Positions 55,394 to 64,000 of a stretch of 64,000 nucleotides of DNA are shown here, piece by piece. The notes beneath the pieces are model-generated. The model was not told the DNA's origin, made no database searches, and worked only from the letters and a program-made list of their open reading frames with translations. Source of the stretch: Porphyra umbilicalis (lineage: Eukaryota > Rhodophyta > Bangiophyceae > Bangiales > Bangiaceae); NCBI GenBank assembly GCA_002049455.2, contig KV919088.1:1-64000 (forward strand), read 5' to 3'. Within the stretch, counting starts at the first letter, position 1; each line of letters starts with the position of its first letter. Made by a program: the position numbers and the translations under genes.

Positions 55394-55815
55394 TGTGAAG
55401 CGGGAGGTAGATAGGTGGATGCGTTGGTTTACTTGGATTGCGGCCTTGGGCCCACTAGGACCACCTGATATACCCCAGGCGACCCCTCTGCCAGTCTCAG
55501 AGACGACCCTCTCTCAGTGCTCCCCCAGGCACTTCCACTCTCCGAGTGTGCAGGGCCTGCGGCGCACCTCCCAAAGCGGAGCATGCGCCTCCCCGGTGCG
55601 AAGCCGCCCACCGCCGCACAATCCAGTCACCACGACACGCACAAGCCCCCCCCGAGCTCACCACAAGAAGGGGGGAGCTCACCAAGAGATAAACAAATCA
55701 AGTACAAACAAGTACAAGTCATGCACAATGGAATGCCAACAAATACACGAGCTTGAGTCACTAAAAGCCCGCGTGTGAGTATAGCTCCAATGGAATTCCA
55801 CAGCGGAGCTCAGCA
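55394..55815 (-). repeat. 3' LTR of the Copia element
   Basis: 422 bp, direct repeat of 60633-61054; preceded by target duplication CGGAC. As the element reads on the minus strand, this is its 3' LTR. Confidence 0.95.
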
Positions 55816-55889
55816 CTTCCCAATTTACATTGGAGTTCATGTAAGTCCAATGGAACGGCTGGTATCGATACCAGCAACAGCACTCCGCG

Positions 55890-56222
55890 CGATTTTTCTT
55901 GTAGACGGTATCGTTACCGTCCACAATAAAAAAATCGCCGTTAGTGCATAAAAACAAAAGGGGCTCAGTCGACTGCCGCCGACTCGAGCAGCAAGATGAC
56001 ATAGGCCAGCCGAACGTCCGGCCACCAGAACCGGCCCAAACCGCCCCAAGCACAGCGCGATTGTTCTTGTGGACGGTATCGAGACCGTCCAAAACAAAAA
56101 ATCGCCGTTAGTGCACAAAAAAAAAAAGGGGCTCAGTCGACTGCCGCCGACTCGGACAGCAACATGACATACCCCAGCCGGCGGTCCGAGCACCACAACC
56201 GGCCCAAACCGCCGCAAGCCCG
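55890..56222 (-). repeat. 168-bp tandem duplication in the Copia 3' non-coding region
   Basis: GCTCAGTCGACTGCCGCCGA occurs at 55963 and 56131 in matching surroundings (GGTATCG-ACCGTCC, AAATCGCCGTTAGTGCA, CGGCCCAAACCGCC). Each copy has a short inverted repeat GACGGTATCG-ACCGTC. Lies between the end of pol and the 3' LTR. Confidence 0.88.
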
Positions 56223-56296
56223 ATGCCAAACGCAAAGGGCACGCGGCCTTTCACCATGGTCGCTCCGCCAAGGACCTCCGCCGACCACGGAAGGGC

Positions 56297-59104
56297 TCAG
56301 CACGTGGAAGTAGGACGTCGGGCCGGCGTAGCGCCCAGCCCAGCGTTGCCAAGATCGGCGCCAAAGCCAATGACGCGCCGAAACAAGACGAACGCCGGGG
56401 CCGGCAGCGGCTTCGTCAGCCCGTCTGCCGGCATGTCCACGATAGGGAGGAAGTAGAACGTCACCTCCCCGCGCGCCACGTAGTCACGGACCATGTGGTA
56501 CGCGACATCCACGTGCTTGGTACGCCCGGTGGCTTCGGGGTTGTTGACCAAGGCGAGGCAAGCCTGCGTGTCTTCCCCCATCGGCAAGGCCCCGCCATCG
56601 ACGCCCAGAGCCGACAGCAACTTGCGTAGACACAGCGCCTCGTTGGTGGCCATCGCGGCGGCCGCGTACTGCGCTTCAGCCGTTGAGGTTGCCACCGTCG
56701 ACTGGCGCTTGCTTGCCCACGCGATGGGCCCACCATTGAGGGTGAAGACGAAGCCTGTCGTCGACCGACGGCCGTCAACGTCGCCCGCCCAGTAGGCGTC
56801 GACAAACCCCAGCAGCGACTCGCTGCCGCCGTAGACCACTTCAAGGCGGGTTGGCCCGCGCAGGTAGCGCAATACCCCCTTTGCTGCGCGCATGTGGTCC
56901 TGCTCAGGGCACGACATGAAGCGCGACAGCACCCCCATGGCAAAGGCGATGTCCGGCCTTGTCGTGGTTGACAGGTAGAGGAGGGAGCCGACCAACTCGG
57001 CGTACCGGTTACCTTCCGGCAGCAGGTCCTCGCCCGTCTTGGCTAGCTTGATCCCTGACGCCATTGGCGCCTTGTTTGGGGTGAAGGTCTCCATCCCAAA
57101 CGCCTCCAGCATCGTCACCGTGTGCCCCGGGTTGCTCAGAGTGAGCGTCTTCGACTCACGGTCACGCATGACCTTCATGCCAATGAAGTCTTTAACTTCC
57201 CCCATGTCACGTACTTTGAACTTTGCCGACACAGAGCGCTTTACGGCAGCAACTTCAGACAGCTTCTCGCCCGCCACAATGAGGTCGTCGACGCACACGA
57301 GGATGAAGAAGCGCCCGTGCACAGGGTGGCACCACTCGTGGAGGCACGGGTCTACCTTGGATCGCAGTGCACCGATCTCCTTGAGCTCCTTGTCGAGCTT
57401 GATGCCCCAAAGCCGCCCAGCCTGCTTTGTCCCGTAGAGCGCCATGTCAAGCCGACATATCTCCTTCACGCCCTCCGGCTCGATACCGTCGGGGAGTTTG
57501 ATGTACATCTCCTTGTCCATCTTGGCGTTGAGGAAGGCTGTCTTGACGTCGACATGGTGAACCTCCCAGCCCGTGGCTGCAGCCACAGCAAAGAGGGCCC
57601 ATGTGGTAGCCGCGCTGAGCACCGGCGCCCACGCCTCGTCATAGTCCCGCCCCGGCAATTGGTTGAAACCTTGAGCCAAGAGGCGGGCCTTGTAGCGCGT
57701 CATCTTGCCCTCCGCGTCGTGGTTGATGTCAAACACGAAACGCGTCTTGATGGCCTTGTGCTTCTTGTTGTTCACCTTAATCATGGACCAGGTTCCAAGC
57801 TTCTTGTGTGCTGCCACCTCCTCCTTGATGGCCTGCTTCCAACGCGGCCAATCAGAACGAGCACGCGTCTCTTTCTCGTTTGCCGGGGGCTTGTGTAGGT
57901 CGCAGCCCGAATCAGCCGCACTCTTGGTACCGCTTGCCAAGTACGCCTTGGGTTCCTTCTCCCACCATGTTACCTTGGGAGCTGGCTTTCGCTTTGAGCG
58001 ACGAGGCCGAGGTGCGGCGCTGTCACAGGTGACAGGTCCTTCACTGCCCGCCGGTGTCGAGCCATCGGGGCAATCCGCGACGTCCTCCTCGCTATCTTCA
58101 GCAAGGAAGGGAGGACCGACTTCTTCGTCGCTGTCAGAGGTGTCGTCGGGGGCGTACTCGTCCTCTCGCCCGCGTTCAGCGTCGAACATGTCCATTGCCT
58201 CTTCCGTGGCGTCATCCTTGCCGCAGTCATTGCATGCCGTCAGCCGGGGACCAGCGCTTGACCCGACTGCCGACGCCTTGACCTTAGCCGGGTTCTCCTC
58301 AATCAGCACGTCGCGACGCTCGAAGACTTGGTTCGTCTCATCTTCGAGGATGCGGTAGGCCTTGCCACCGACCGAGTAGCCGACAAAGCGGCCGACGTCG
58401 ATCCTTGGCTCCAGCTTGCGTTGCTGCTTCTTGGATTTGAGCGCCCATGCCCGGCTCCCCCAAACGCGGAATCCCGCGACGTTGGGCCGTCGACCCGTTA
58501 GGTCCTCCAGCGATGTCACGTCCAGCCCCGCCTTGGGGGACCGGTTGAGCACATGGACGACAGAGGCCAACGCTTCAGCCCACAGGTCTTGCTCCGCCCC
58601 GGCATCAAGCAAAGCAGCACGCACGCGCTCCATCAGCGTGCGGTTCACCCGCTCCGCTTTGCCGTTCTGCTGTGACTTGTACGGCGCTGTCATCTCCGAC
58701 GTGATGCCCTTGTCCTCGTACAATGCCTTGAGGTCGTTGGTGACGTACTCCTTGGCACCGTCATGACGGACACGCTTGACTTTGACACCCGTCAGCGTCT
58801 CAAGCTGCTTGATACGCGTCTTGAGAACCTGCGGCGCCGTCCCTTTCGTCTTGATAGGCGTTGCCGTGATGAACCCCGTGGAGTCCTGCAGCGCCGTCAT
58901 AAAGTAGATGGAACCACCCAGCGACTCAGTAAGTGGGCCACCAATGTCGATGTGCACCAGTTCGCACTTTGTCGACGCTGTAGACGAGCGGGGTCTCGGC
59001 GCCTGCACCATCCTGCCGTCCACACACGGCACACACACAGTGCCAATAACGCGCTTAACGAGTGCCACTGACGCCGGCATGCCGTCGACCATTGTGGCCG
59101 CCCG
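56297..59104 (-). pseudogene. Copia pol: integrase, reverse transcriptase, RNase H
   Basis: About 935 codons after the second polyprotein stop. The end of the integrase zinc domain (CVPC) comes first. The core has D49 (VHIDIGGPL), D111 (VRHDGAKEY) and E147 (QQNGKAERVNRT), counted from the first Met, i.e. DD35E. Then VWGSRAWALK, an acidic linker, the reverse transcriptase (KARLLAQGFNQLPGRDYDEA, VDVKTAFLNA, VCVDDLIVAG near residue 600) and RNase H (GFVDAYWAGDVDGRRSTTGF). The part itself contains no further stop. It runs in the same frame as gag and protease, so all belonged to one polyprotein; the stop at 59105-59107 separates it from them. Confidence 0.93.
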
Positions 59105-59584
59105 CTAGAGGTTCTCTAACCCCAAGTGGTTGAAACGACGATGCCACAGCTCCGCCTCCCCAGCTATATGCGTGGATGCCGCGTTAGCCGACGCCTGGAC
59201 CGGCGTCACCTTGAGCACATACTGCTCCAGGTCGTTCACCTTGCCGACCACCGACGCCTTGTCGAGCACTCCGCTCGAGCAAACAGCATCCCCGTCGCTA
59301 AGGATGTAGCAGGCGTCGTCGGCAAACACCACCGCACCTCGATTGCGGTCGACCGCTCGAACCGACAGCAGGTTGCTAGTCAGGTCCGGAACGAGCATAG
59401 CATCCCCAAGTACCATGCGCGTCTTGGTGTTTCCTTTGCTAACGTCCATTGAGACGTGGCGGTGCCCCATGATGGGCACCTTGTCGCCGTTGGACAAGGT
59501 GACCTGGGCCCCGCTTCCCGCCGTCCGGAAGTAGAAGCCCTTATCCCCGGCGGCCATGTGGTTGGTTGCGCCAGAGTCAAGCAC
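59105..59584 (-). pseudogene. Copia protease and start of integrase
   Basis: Begins just after the first in-frame stop with LDSGATNHMAAG, the aspartic protease active-site motif of Copia elements. SNLLSVRAVDRN follows, and the HHCC integrase zinc-domain start ELWHRRFNHLG lies near the end. Ends at TAG 59105-59107, in frame with the sequence on both sides. Confidence 0.9.
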
Positions 59585-60628
59585 TCAGGTTGATACCCCG
59601 CGTGCGCTCCCGTGAGCCTTGCTGCTCCCGGCAGTGCCGGTGGAAGCAGTGTAGGCCAGAGCGGCACCCGCGTGGGGCCCGCCGCCGTGGCCGCCTTCAC
59701 GACCAACACCGCCGGGCTTGCCCTTGCCCTTGGCCTCGTCCGCCTTCTTCTTGTAGCAGTCGCGCTGCATGTGCCCTTTCTTGTTGCAGGAGAAGCACAC
59801 GACCGACTTCTTGTCAAACGAATTCTTGTGCGCCGCTGCAGCAAAGGCTTGTGACTTGACACTGCCAGAAGGCTTGGACGCGGCGACGTCACTGCTCCGC
59901 TGTTCCACTTGCAGCAGCTTAGCCGTCACGTCCGACATGACGAGCTTGGTGTCCTTGTTCTCCAAGACCGTCCTGAGCATTCCGTACTCCGACGGGAGCC
60001 CCGACAAGACACGCAGTGCGAGCATGTTGTCGTCCACCGGGTTGCCGAGCACGGCAAGCTCGTCCCGGATCATCTTGGCGCTCGACGCAAACTTGATGAT
60101 GTTTTCGTCGCCGGCTTTCTTCAGGCTGCTCAGCTCGTCCATGAGCCGCAGCAGCTGCGCGTTTTCACGTGCCTCGAACATGACCTTGAGCGCGTCCCAC
60201 GCCTCCTTGGCCGTGTCAACCGAAGTGACCGTGTTGAGATGCACGGGCTTGACCGACATCTCGATGGTCGCCAGCGCCGCCTCGTTCATGGCGTCCCGCG
60301 CTTCGACCACCGGTTCGGACCTCTTGTCGTCCGAACCAGAAGCAGGGCCGTCCGTCACGACGGCCGTCCACAGCTTCTTTTTCTTGAGCTGCGCACGCTG
60401 GTACGCCGCCCACACCTTGTAATCGTCGTCCAGCTGCGCGAACCGTCGGCCGCTAAGGCGGACGTAGTCCGACATGTTGACGACAGCGGCGCGACCAAGC
60501 ACCGCACTGACGACGTCGACGGCGGTATCCGCCCGCGCGACTCCGGAACACACCGCAACCAGAGCAACGTCGTCCGACCAGCGACCGCAGGGAAGACGAC
60601 GATGACCACCAGCGACAGCCGGGCCCAT
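59585..60628 (-). pseudogene. Copia gag with zinc knuckle
   Basis: 347 codons from 60628, or 296 from a second Met at 60475 (MSDYVRLSGRRFAQLDDDYK), which fits the usual Copia gag start better. AKEAWDALKVMFEARENAQL and VLSGLPSEYGMLRTVLENKD are typical capsid-region motifs. CFSCNKKGHMQRDC is a CCHC zinc knuckle. Ends at TGA 59585-59587, in frame with the protease part that follows. Confidence 0.9.
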
Positions 60629-60632
60629 AGCC

Positions 60633-61054
60633 TGTGAAGCGGGAGGTAGAAAGGTGGGTGCGTTGGTTTACTTGGATGGCGGCCTTGGGCCCACTAGGAC
60701 CACCTGATATACCCCAGGCGACCCCTCTGCCAGTCCCAGAGACGACCCTCTCTCAGTGCTCCCCCAGGCACTTCCACTCTCCGAGTGTGCAGGGCCTGCG
60801 GCGCACCTCCCAAAGCGGAGCATGCGCCTCCCCGGTGCGAAGCCGCCCACCGCCGCACAATCCAGTCACCACGCCACGCACAATCCCCCCCCGAGCTCAC
60901 CACAAGAAGGGGGGAGCTCACCAAGAGATTCACAAATCAAGTACAAACAAGTACAAGTCATACACAATGGAATGCCAACAAATACACGAGCTTGAGTCAC
61001 CAAAAGCCCGCGTGTGAGTATAGCTCCAATGGAATTCCAAAGCGGAGCTCAACA
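60633..61054 (-). repeat. 5' LTR of the Copia element
   Basis: 422 bp; same length as 55394-55815. Followed by target duplication CGGAC at 61055-61059. Confidence 0.95.
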
Positions 61055-62509
61055 CGGACTTGGGCAGAGGGCGCCTCATTTGACGGGCAGTCGAAGACGG
61101 CAGCGGCTGGCTTTCTCGGCGGGCATGGCTTCTTGGAGTCTGTCGCTGGTCGGCGGGGGACGGAGCTCGCGACGTTGGCAACCATTCTGTACTGTGGCGG
61201 CAACTTGGAGGAGTGTATCGTACCGGGCGGGGAGAACTGCAATGCCGTCGTCAAGGTGGACCTCCCCACCTTGGCATTTGTCTTGAGAAAGGTACGGATT
61301 GAGTTGGTGCAAGTGGACGCGTGTGACAACTAGTACGATGAGGTGTTGGACGCATTGTGTGACTGGTGTGTGTGTTGGGCACTGGTATGTGTGTTGGGCG
61401 AATGTACTGACGGTGTGCTACCTGCTCATGCTATCACCCCGTGGCACGTACTCGTTTTTTTATGCTCTGAGCTGTGTCATGTCACTGTACTGGCGTTCCC
61501 TAACACAGGTCCGCCTCTTTCTCGAGCAAATCTGCGTCAAGGACTTGCTCCCGGTCGGCAGCAAGAAGCCGAGCGCCTCGGGTCAGCACGGTGGCGTCGT
61601 GAAGATGGGAAGGGTGGTCTGGGCCAAAGAGCTCAAGTATCTGCACGTGCACGTCGACAGTAGCACAGACGGCTGGGGCGCGCTGGTCTCGACCAACAAG
61701 GGAAACAAAGAGCGTGCAACCATCACCGACGACCCGGGCGTACCCAACGCCTCCATCGAATTGGATATCGCCGTTGACAAGAAGGGGGAGAGTGTCGAGG
61801 TCGTCACGCCGGCAGAGGTCGCGCAGCTCAAGAAGCTAGTGCGCGACTGGGTCGCGCAACGCAAGGACGATGTCGCTGTCATTGACGACCACAACGACCC
61901 CGACCTTCCTGGAGGCCGTGGTCCTGCAGGCGGCGGCGGTGATTGGGGTGGAGATGTGGGGGGCGGCGGCGCAGGTAACGGCGGCGGTGGTGATGGAAGT
62001 GTGAATGCGGCGGACGACGGGGGTGGGGGGGATGGTGGTGTCGGGGGTGATGGTGGTGCCGATGTGGGTACGAATGTGGAGGGCGACCGGGGTGATGGCG
62101 ACGACGTGCCGAGCGGCACGGACGCAGCCATCGATGACCTATTCGGGGTCAACCGAGTGCGTCATCCGCTGTCGCCGACGGCCTCGGAGGAGAGGCCAGT
62201 CGTGCGGCGCAAGCGGCGGTCAAAGTGGACTACCAGACGTGTCGACTCCGACGAGGAGAGCGCGGGGAGGTCGTCCAAGAATGACTCGGACAAGGATTTC
62301 ATTGTCAGTGATGATGCTTCTCCTGAGAGCCGCTAGTCGTGAGTGCTTCTGAGGATGCTTGCTTGCTTGCTTGTGCGCTTTACTGTCGTTATGTCTTGCC
62401 TTTACTCTTGGCTTTGTATGCTGTGCTTGCTGTGGTGAATGTACTGGGCTTCTGCTGTTCGTTTCTTTTGTGCTGGGGTTGTCCATCGTCCGCTCTTCTG
62501 CGCACAGGG

Positions 62510-64000
62510 GGGGGCAGCCAGGCGGCGGACAGGTGGTGGGCGAGTGGTGAGTAGGCGGTGGGTAGGTGGTGGGCAAAGGGCGGGCAAGTGGTGCGCAAAT
62601 GGTGAACATGCGGCAGGTGGGTGTTCGTTGGTCGGCGGGTAGGTGACGGGCACGTCGTGGGTCGACGGTAGGAATGCGGCGGCGGGACGGCGGCGGGCAG
62701 GCGGCGGCCCGGTGGCGGACAGGCGCTGGGTTGGCGGCCAGCCTATTGCGGCCAAGTGCGGGGCAGGTGGGTGCTTGGCGGCGGGCAAGTGTGCGGCGAA
62801 TGGCGGGCGGGCGGTGTGTTGGCGGCGGGCGTGTGGCGGGCAAGTGGGGGGCGGGTGCGTGCCTGGCGGCGGGCGTGTGGCGTGCAACTAGCGGGCGGGC
62901 GGCTTGTTGGCGGCGGGCAGCTTGTTTGTGGCGGGCAACTGCGGGGCGAGTGGCGAGTGGGCAGCCTGTTGGCGGCGGGAAGCTTGTTGGTGGCGGGCAA
63001 CTGTGGGGCGAGTGGCGAGTTAGAAGCTTGTTGGCGGCGGGCGTGTGGCGAGAAAGTGGGGGGCGGGTGGGTGCTTGGCAGCGGTTGTGTGGCGTGCAAC
63101 TTGTGGGCGGGCGGCTTTTTGGCGGCGGGCAGCCTGTTGGTGGTGGGCAAGTGCGGGGCGAGTGGCGAGTTGGCAGCTTGTTGGCGGCGGGCGTGTGGCG
63201 GGCAATTTGTGGGCGGGCAGCTGGTTGGTGGCGCGCGTGTGGCGGGCGAGTGGCGGGTGGTCGGCTCGTTGGCTGCGAGCAAGTGGCGGGCATGTGGCGG
63301 GCGGGTTGGTGGCGGGCGTGTGGCGGGTGGTCGGCTCGTTGGCTGCGGGAGAGTGGCGGGCATGTGGCGGGCGGGCGGCTCGTTGGCAGCTGGCATGTGC
63401 GGGGCGAGTGGCAAGTTGGCAGCTTTTTGGCGGTGGGCGTGTGGTGGGCAATGGGCGGGCGGGCAGCTTGTTGGTGGCGGGCAAGTGCGGGGAGAGTGGC
63501 GAGTGGGCAGCTTGTTGGCTGCAGGCAAGTGGCGGGCAGTTGGTGGGCGGGCAGCTGGTTCGTGGCGGGCGTGTGGCGGGCGAGTGGCGGGTGGTCGGCT
63601 CGTTAGCGGCGGGCAACTGGCGGGCATGTGGCGGGCGGGCGGCTCGCTGGCGGCTGGCAGGAGGGGGACGAGTGGCGGGCGGGCGGCTCGTTGGCGGCTG
63701 GCAAGTGGGGGACGAGTGGCAGGCGGGCGGTATGTTGGCGGCGGGCGTGTGGCGTGCAACTAGCCGGCGGGCGGCCCGTTGGCGGCGCGCAAGAGGCGGG
63801 CATGTGGCGGGCGGGTGGCGGGCGGGCGGTTCGTAGGCGGCGGGCAGGTGGCGGGCATGTGGCGGGCGGGTGGCGGGCGGGCGGTTCGTTGGCGGCGGGC
63901 AAGTGGCGGGCATGTGGCGGGCGGGCGGCTCGTTGGCGGCGGGCAAGTGTCGGTGGGCAAGTGGTGGGCTGGCGGCGGGCAAGTGGCGCTGGGTCAGACG
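62510..64000. repeat. GC-rich minisatellite reaching the window end
   Basis: Short units such as GGCGGGCAAGTGGCGGGC, GGCGGGCGTGTGGCGGGC and GGCGGCTCGTTGGCGGC are shuffled for 1.5 kb. 62337-62509 before it is plain non-coding sequence. Both strands have long open frames of Pro/Ala/Arg/His or Gly/Ser/Trp repeats caused by the array. It continues past the window. Confidence 0.9.

Larger units (their letters stand above)
55394..61054 (-). mobile_element. Ty1/Copia LTR retrotransposon, 5,661 bp, CGGAC target duplication
   Basis: Two direct repeats of 422 bp (55394-55815 and 60633-61054) start TGTGAAGCGGGAGG and end in CA. They are flanked by CGGAC on both sides (55389-55393, 61055-61059). By eye the repeats differ at about a dozen positions, roughly 97% identity, so the insertion is fairly young. 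Internal coding runs on the minus strand in the order gag, protease, integrase, reverse transcriptase, RNase H, the Copia order. The single polyprotein frame is interrupted twice by stops. The primer binding site just inside the 5' repeat (60632 leftwards, GGCTATGGGCCCG) does not match the common initiator-Met pattern. Confidence 0.95.
48110..62336. mobile_element. Two-gene CMC/Plavaka-like element, copy B, with a nested Copia insertion
   Basis: Coordinates are those of the coding core; terminal repeats were not found and one may lie beyond the window or in the minisatellite. The transposase (51660 to 48110, minus) and companion (52572-62336, plus) are head to head around a 0.9-kb region with a 17-bp tandem array. 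A TGTACTG/CAGTACA-type motif is scattered through both genes and is scarce in copy A and in the Copia insert. Both genes carry stops or a frameshift, and the companion is split by the 5.7-kb retrotransposon. Confidence 0.68.
52572..62336 (+). pseudogene. Companion protein of element B, split by Copia, with frameshift and stop
   Basis: Exon 1 (52572-54141) starts MTLLDDVSRLLEAASDALDA, followed by a long ASTVAP/ANTVAA repeat region. The frame shifts by one base near 53430 inside the repeat and continues to an acidic segment (DAGDAMDVDAPLAANEAN). Intron 54142-54313 (GTACGT, TGCAG). Exon 2 starts QGRLDFSCWKGSKHGHRRLL, has a TGA at 54528, then a Gly/Asp-rich stretch and a globular part (ADDGFHSADTLDAVLREVVM) up to 55393, where Copia enters. 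The same frame resumes at 61060 just past the target duplication (WAEGASFDGQSK, FLESVAGRRG, LPTLAFVLRK). Intron 61292-61508 (GTACGG, CACAG). Exon 3 starts VRLFLEQICVKDLL and ends in a basic/acidic tail (RRKRRSKW, SDKDFIVSDD). LAFVLRKVR matches the copy A companion. Function unknown; charged ends suggest a nuclear protein. Confidence 0.62.

Noticed and set aside
62220-63982. His/Pro/Ala/Arg repeat proteins on the minus strand and Gly/Trp repeats on the plus strand
   Set aside because: Both come from the same minisatellite; no unique sequence supports a gene.

Overview
The window looks like a GC-rich nuclear eukaryotic contig, and almost all of the recognisable coding sequence belongs to mobile elements. 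Spliceosomal GT-AG introns of about 50-250 bp, C2H2 and BED fingers, plant-type PIF/Harbinger genes, a Copia retrotransposon and a secreted Cys-rich protein fit a eukaryotic alga. A bangiophyte red seaweed is my best guess from composition and element types, but nothing here proves the taxon. No rRNA, tRNA or CRISPR was seen.

Layout, left to right. 1-705: the C-terminal end of a Fanzor/TnpB-like RNA-guided nuclease, cut by the window edge, followed at once by two tight hairpins. 2808-12806: a 9,999-bp PIF/Harbinger element with 31-bp inverted repeats (one mismatch) and a TTA target duplication. It holds a broken Gly/Pro-repeat plus Myb/SANT-like gene, a convergent HARBI1-type transposase, minisatellites and a nested 252-bp TA-flanked MITE. 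13104-18555: a second Harbinger-like element (5,452 bp, AGT duplication) with a DDE_4 transposase, a convergent SANT/coiled-coil gene and a 180-bp satellite. 18902-19808: a 907-bp hAT-like MITE.

About 20.6-32.7 kb and 48.1-62.3 kb: two diverged copies (A and B) of a large head-to-head two-gene element. One gene is a C2H2-finger CMC/Plavaka/Tnp2-like transposase. The other is a divergently transcribed companion protein that is recognisably homologous between copies only in a short C-terminal motif. Each copy has tandem repeats between the two genes: a 142-bp array in A and a 17-bp array in B. The companion gene of copy B is split by a 5,661-bp Copia element (55394-61054) with a 5-bp target duplication.

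Between copies A and B lie a possible host gene with a bZIP-like basic stretch (33892-35472), a decayed BED-hAT transposase (38304-39740), a small secreted Cys-rich protein (42300-42869), the C-terminal end of a medium-chain oxidoreductase, an apparently intact pogo/Tigger element (43690-46897, DD30D, TA duplication) and a 399-bp mariner-type MITE (47092-47490). The right end (62510-64000) is minisatellite.

Many transposon genes carry one or a few isolated in-frame stops in otherwise open frames, so most copies look recently inactivated. The pogo gene and the two Harbinger transposases are uninterrupted.
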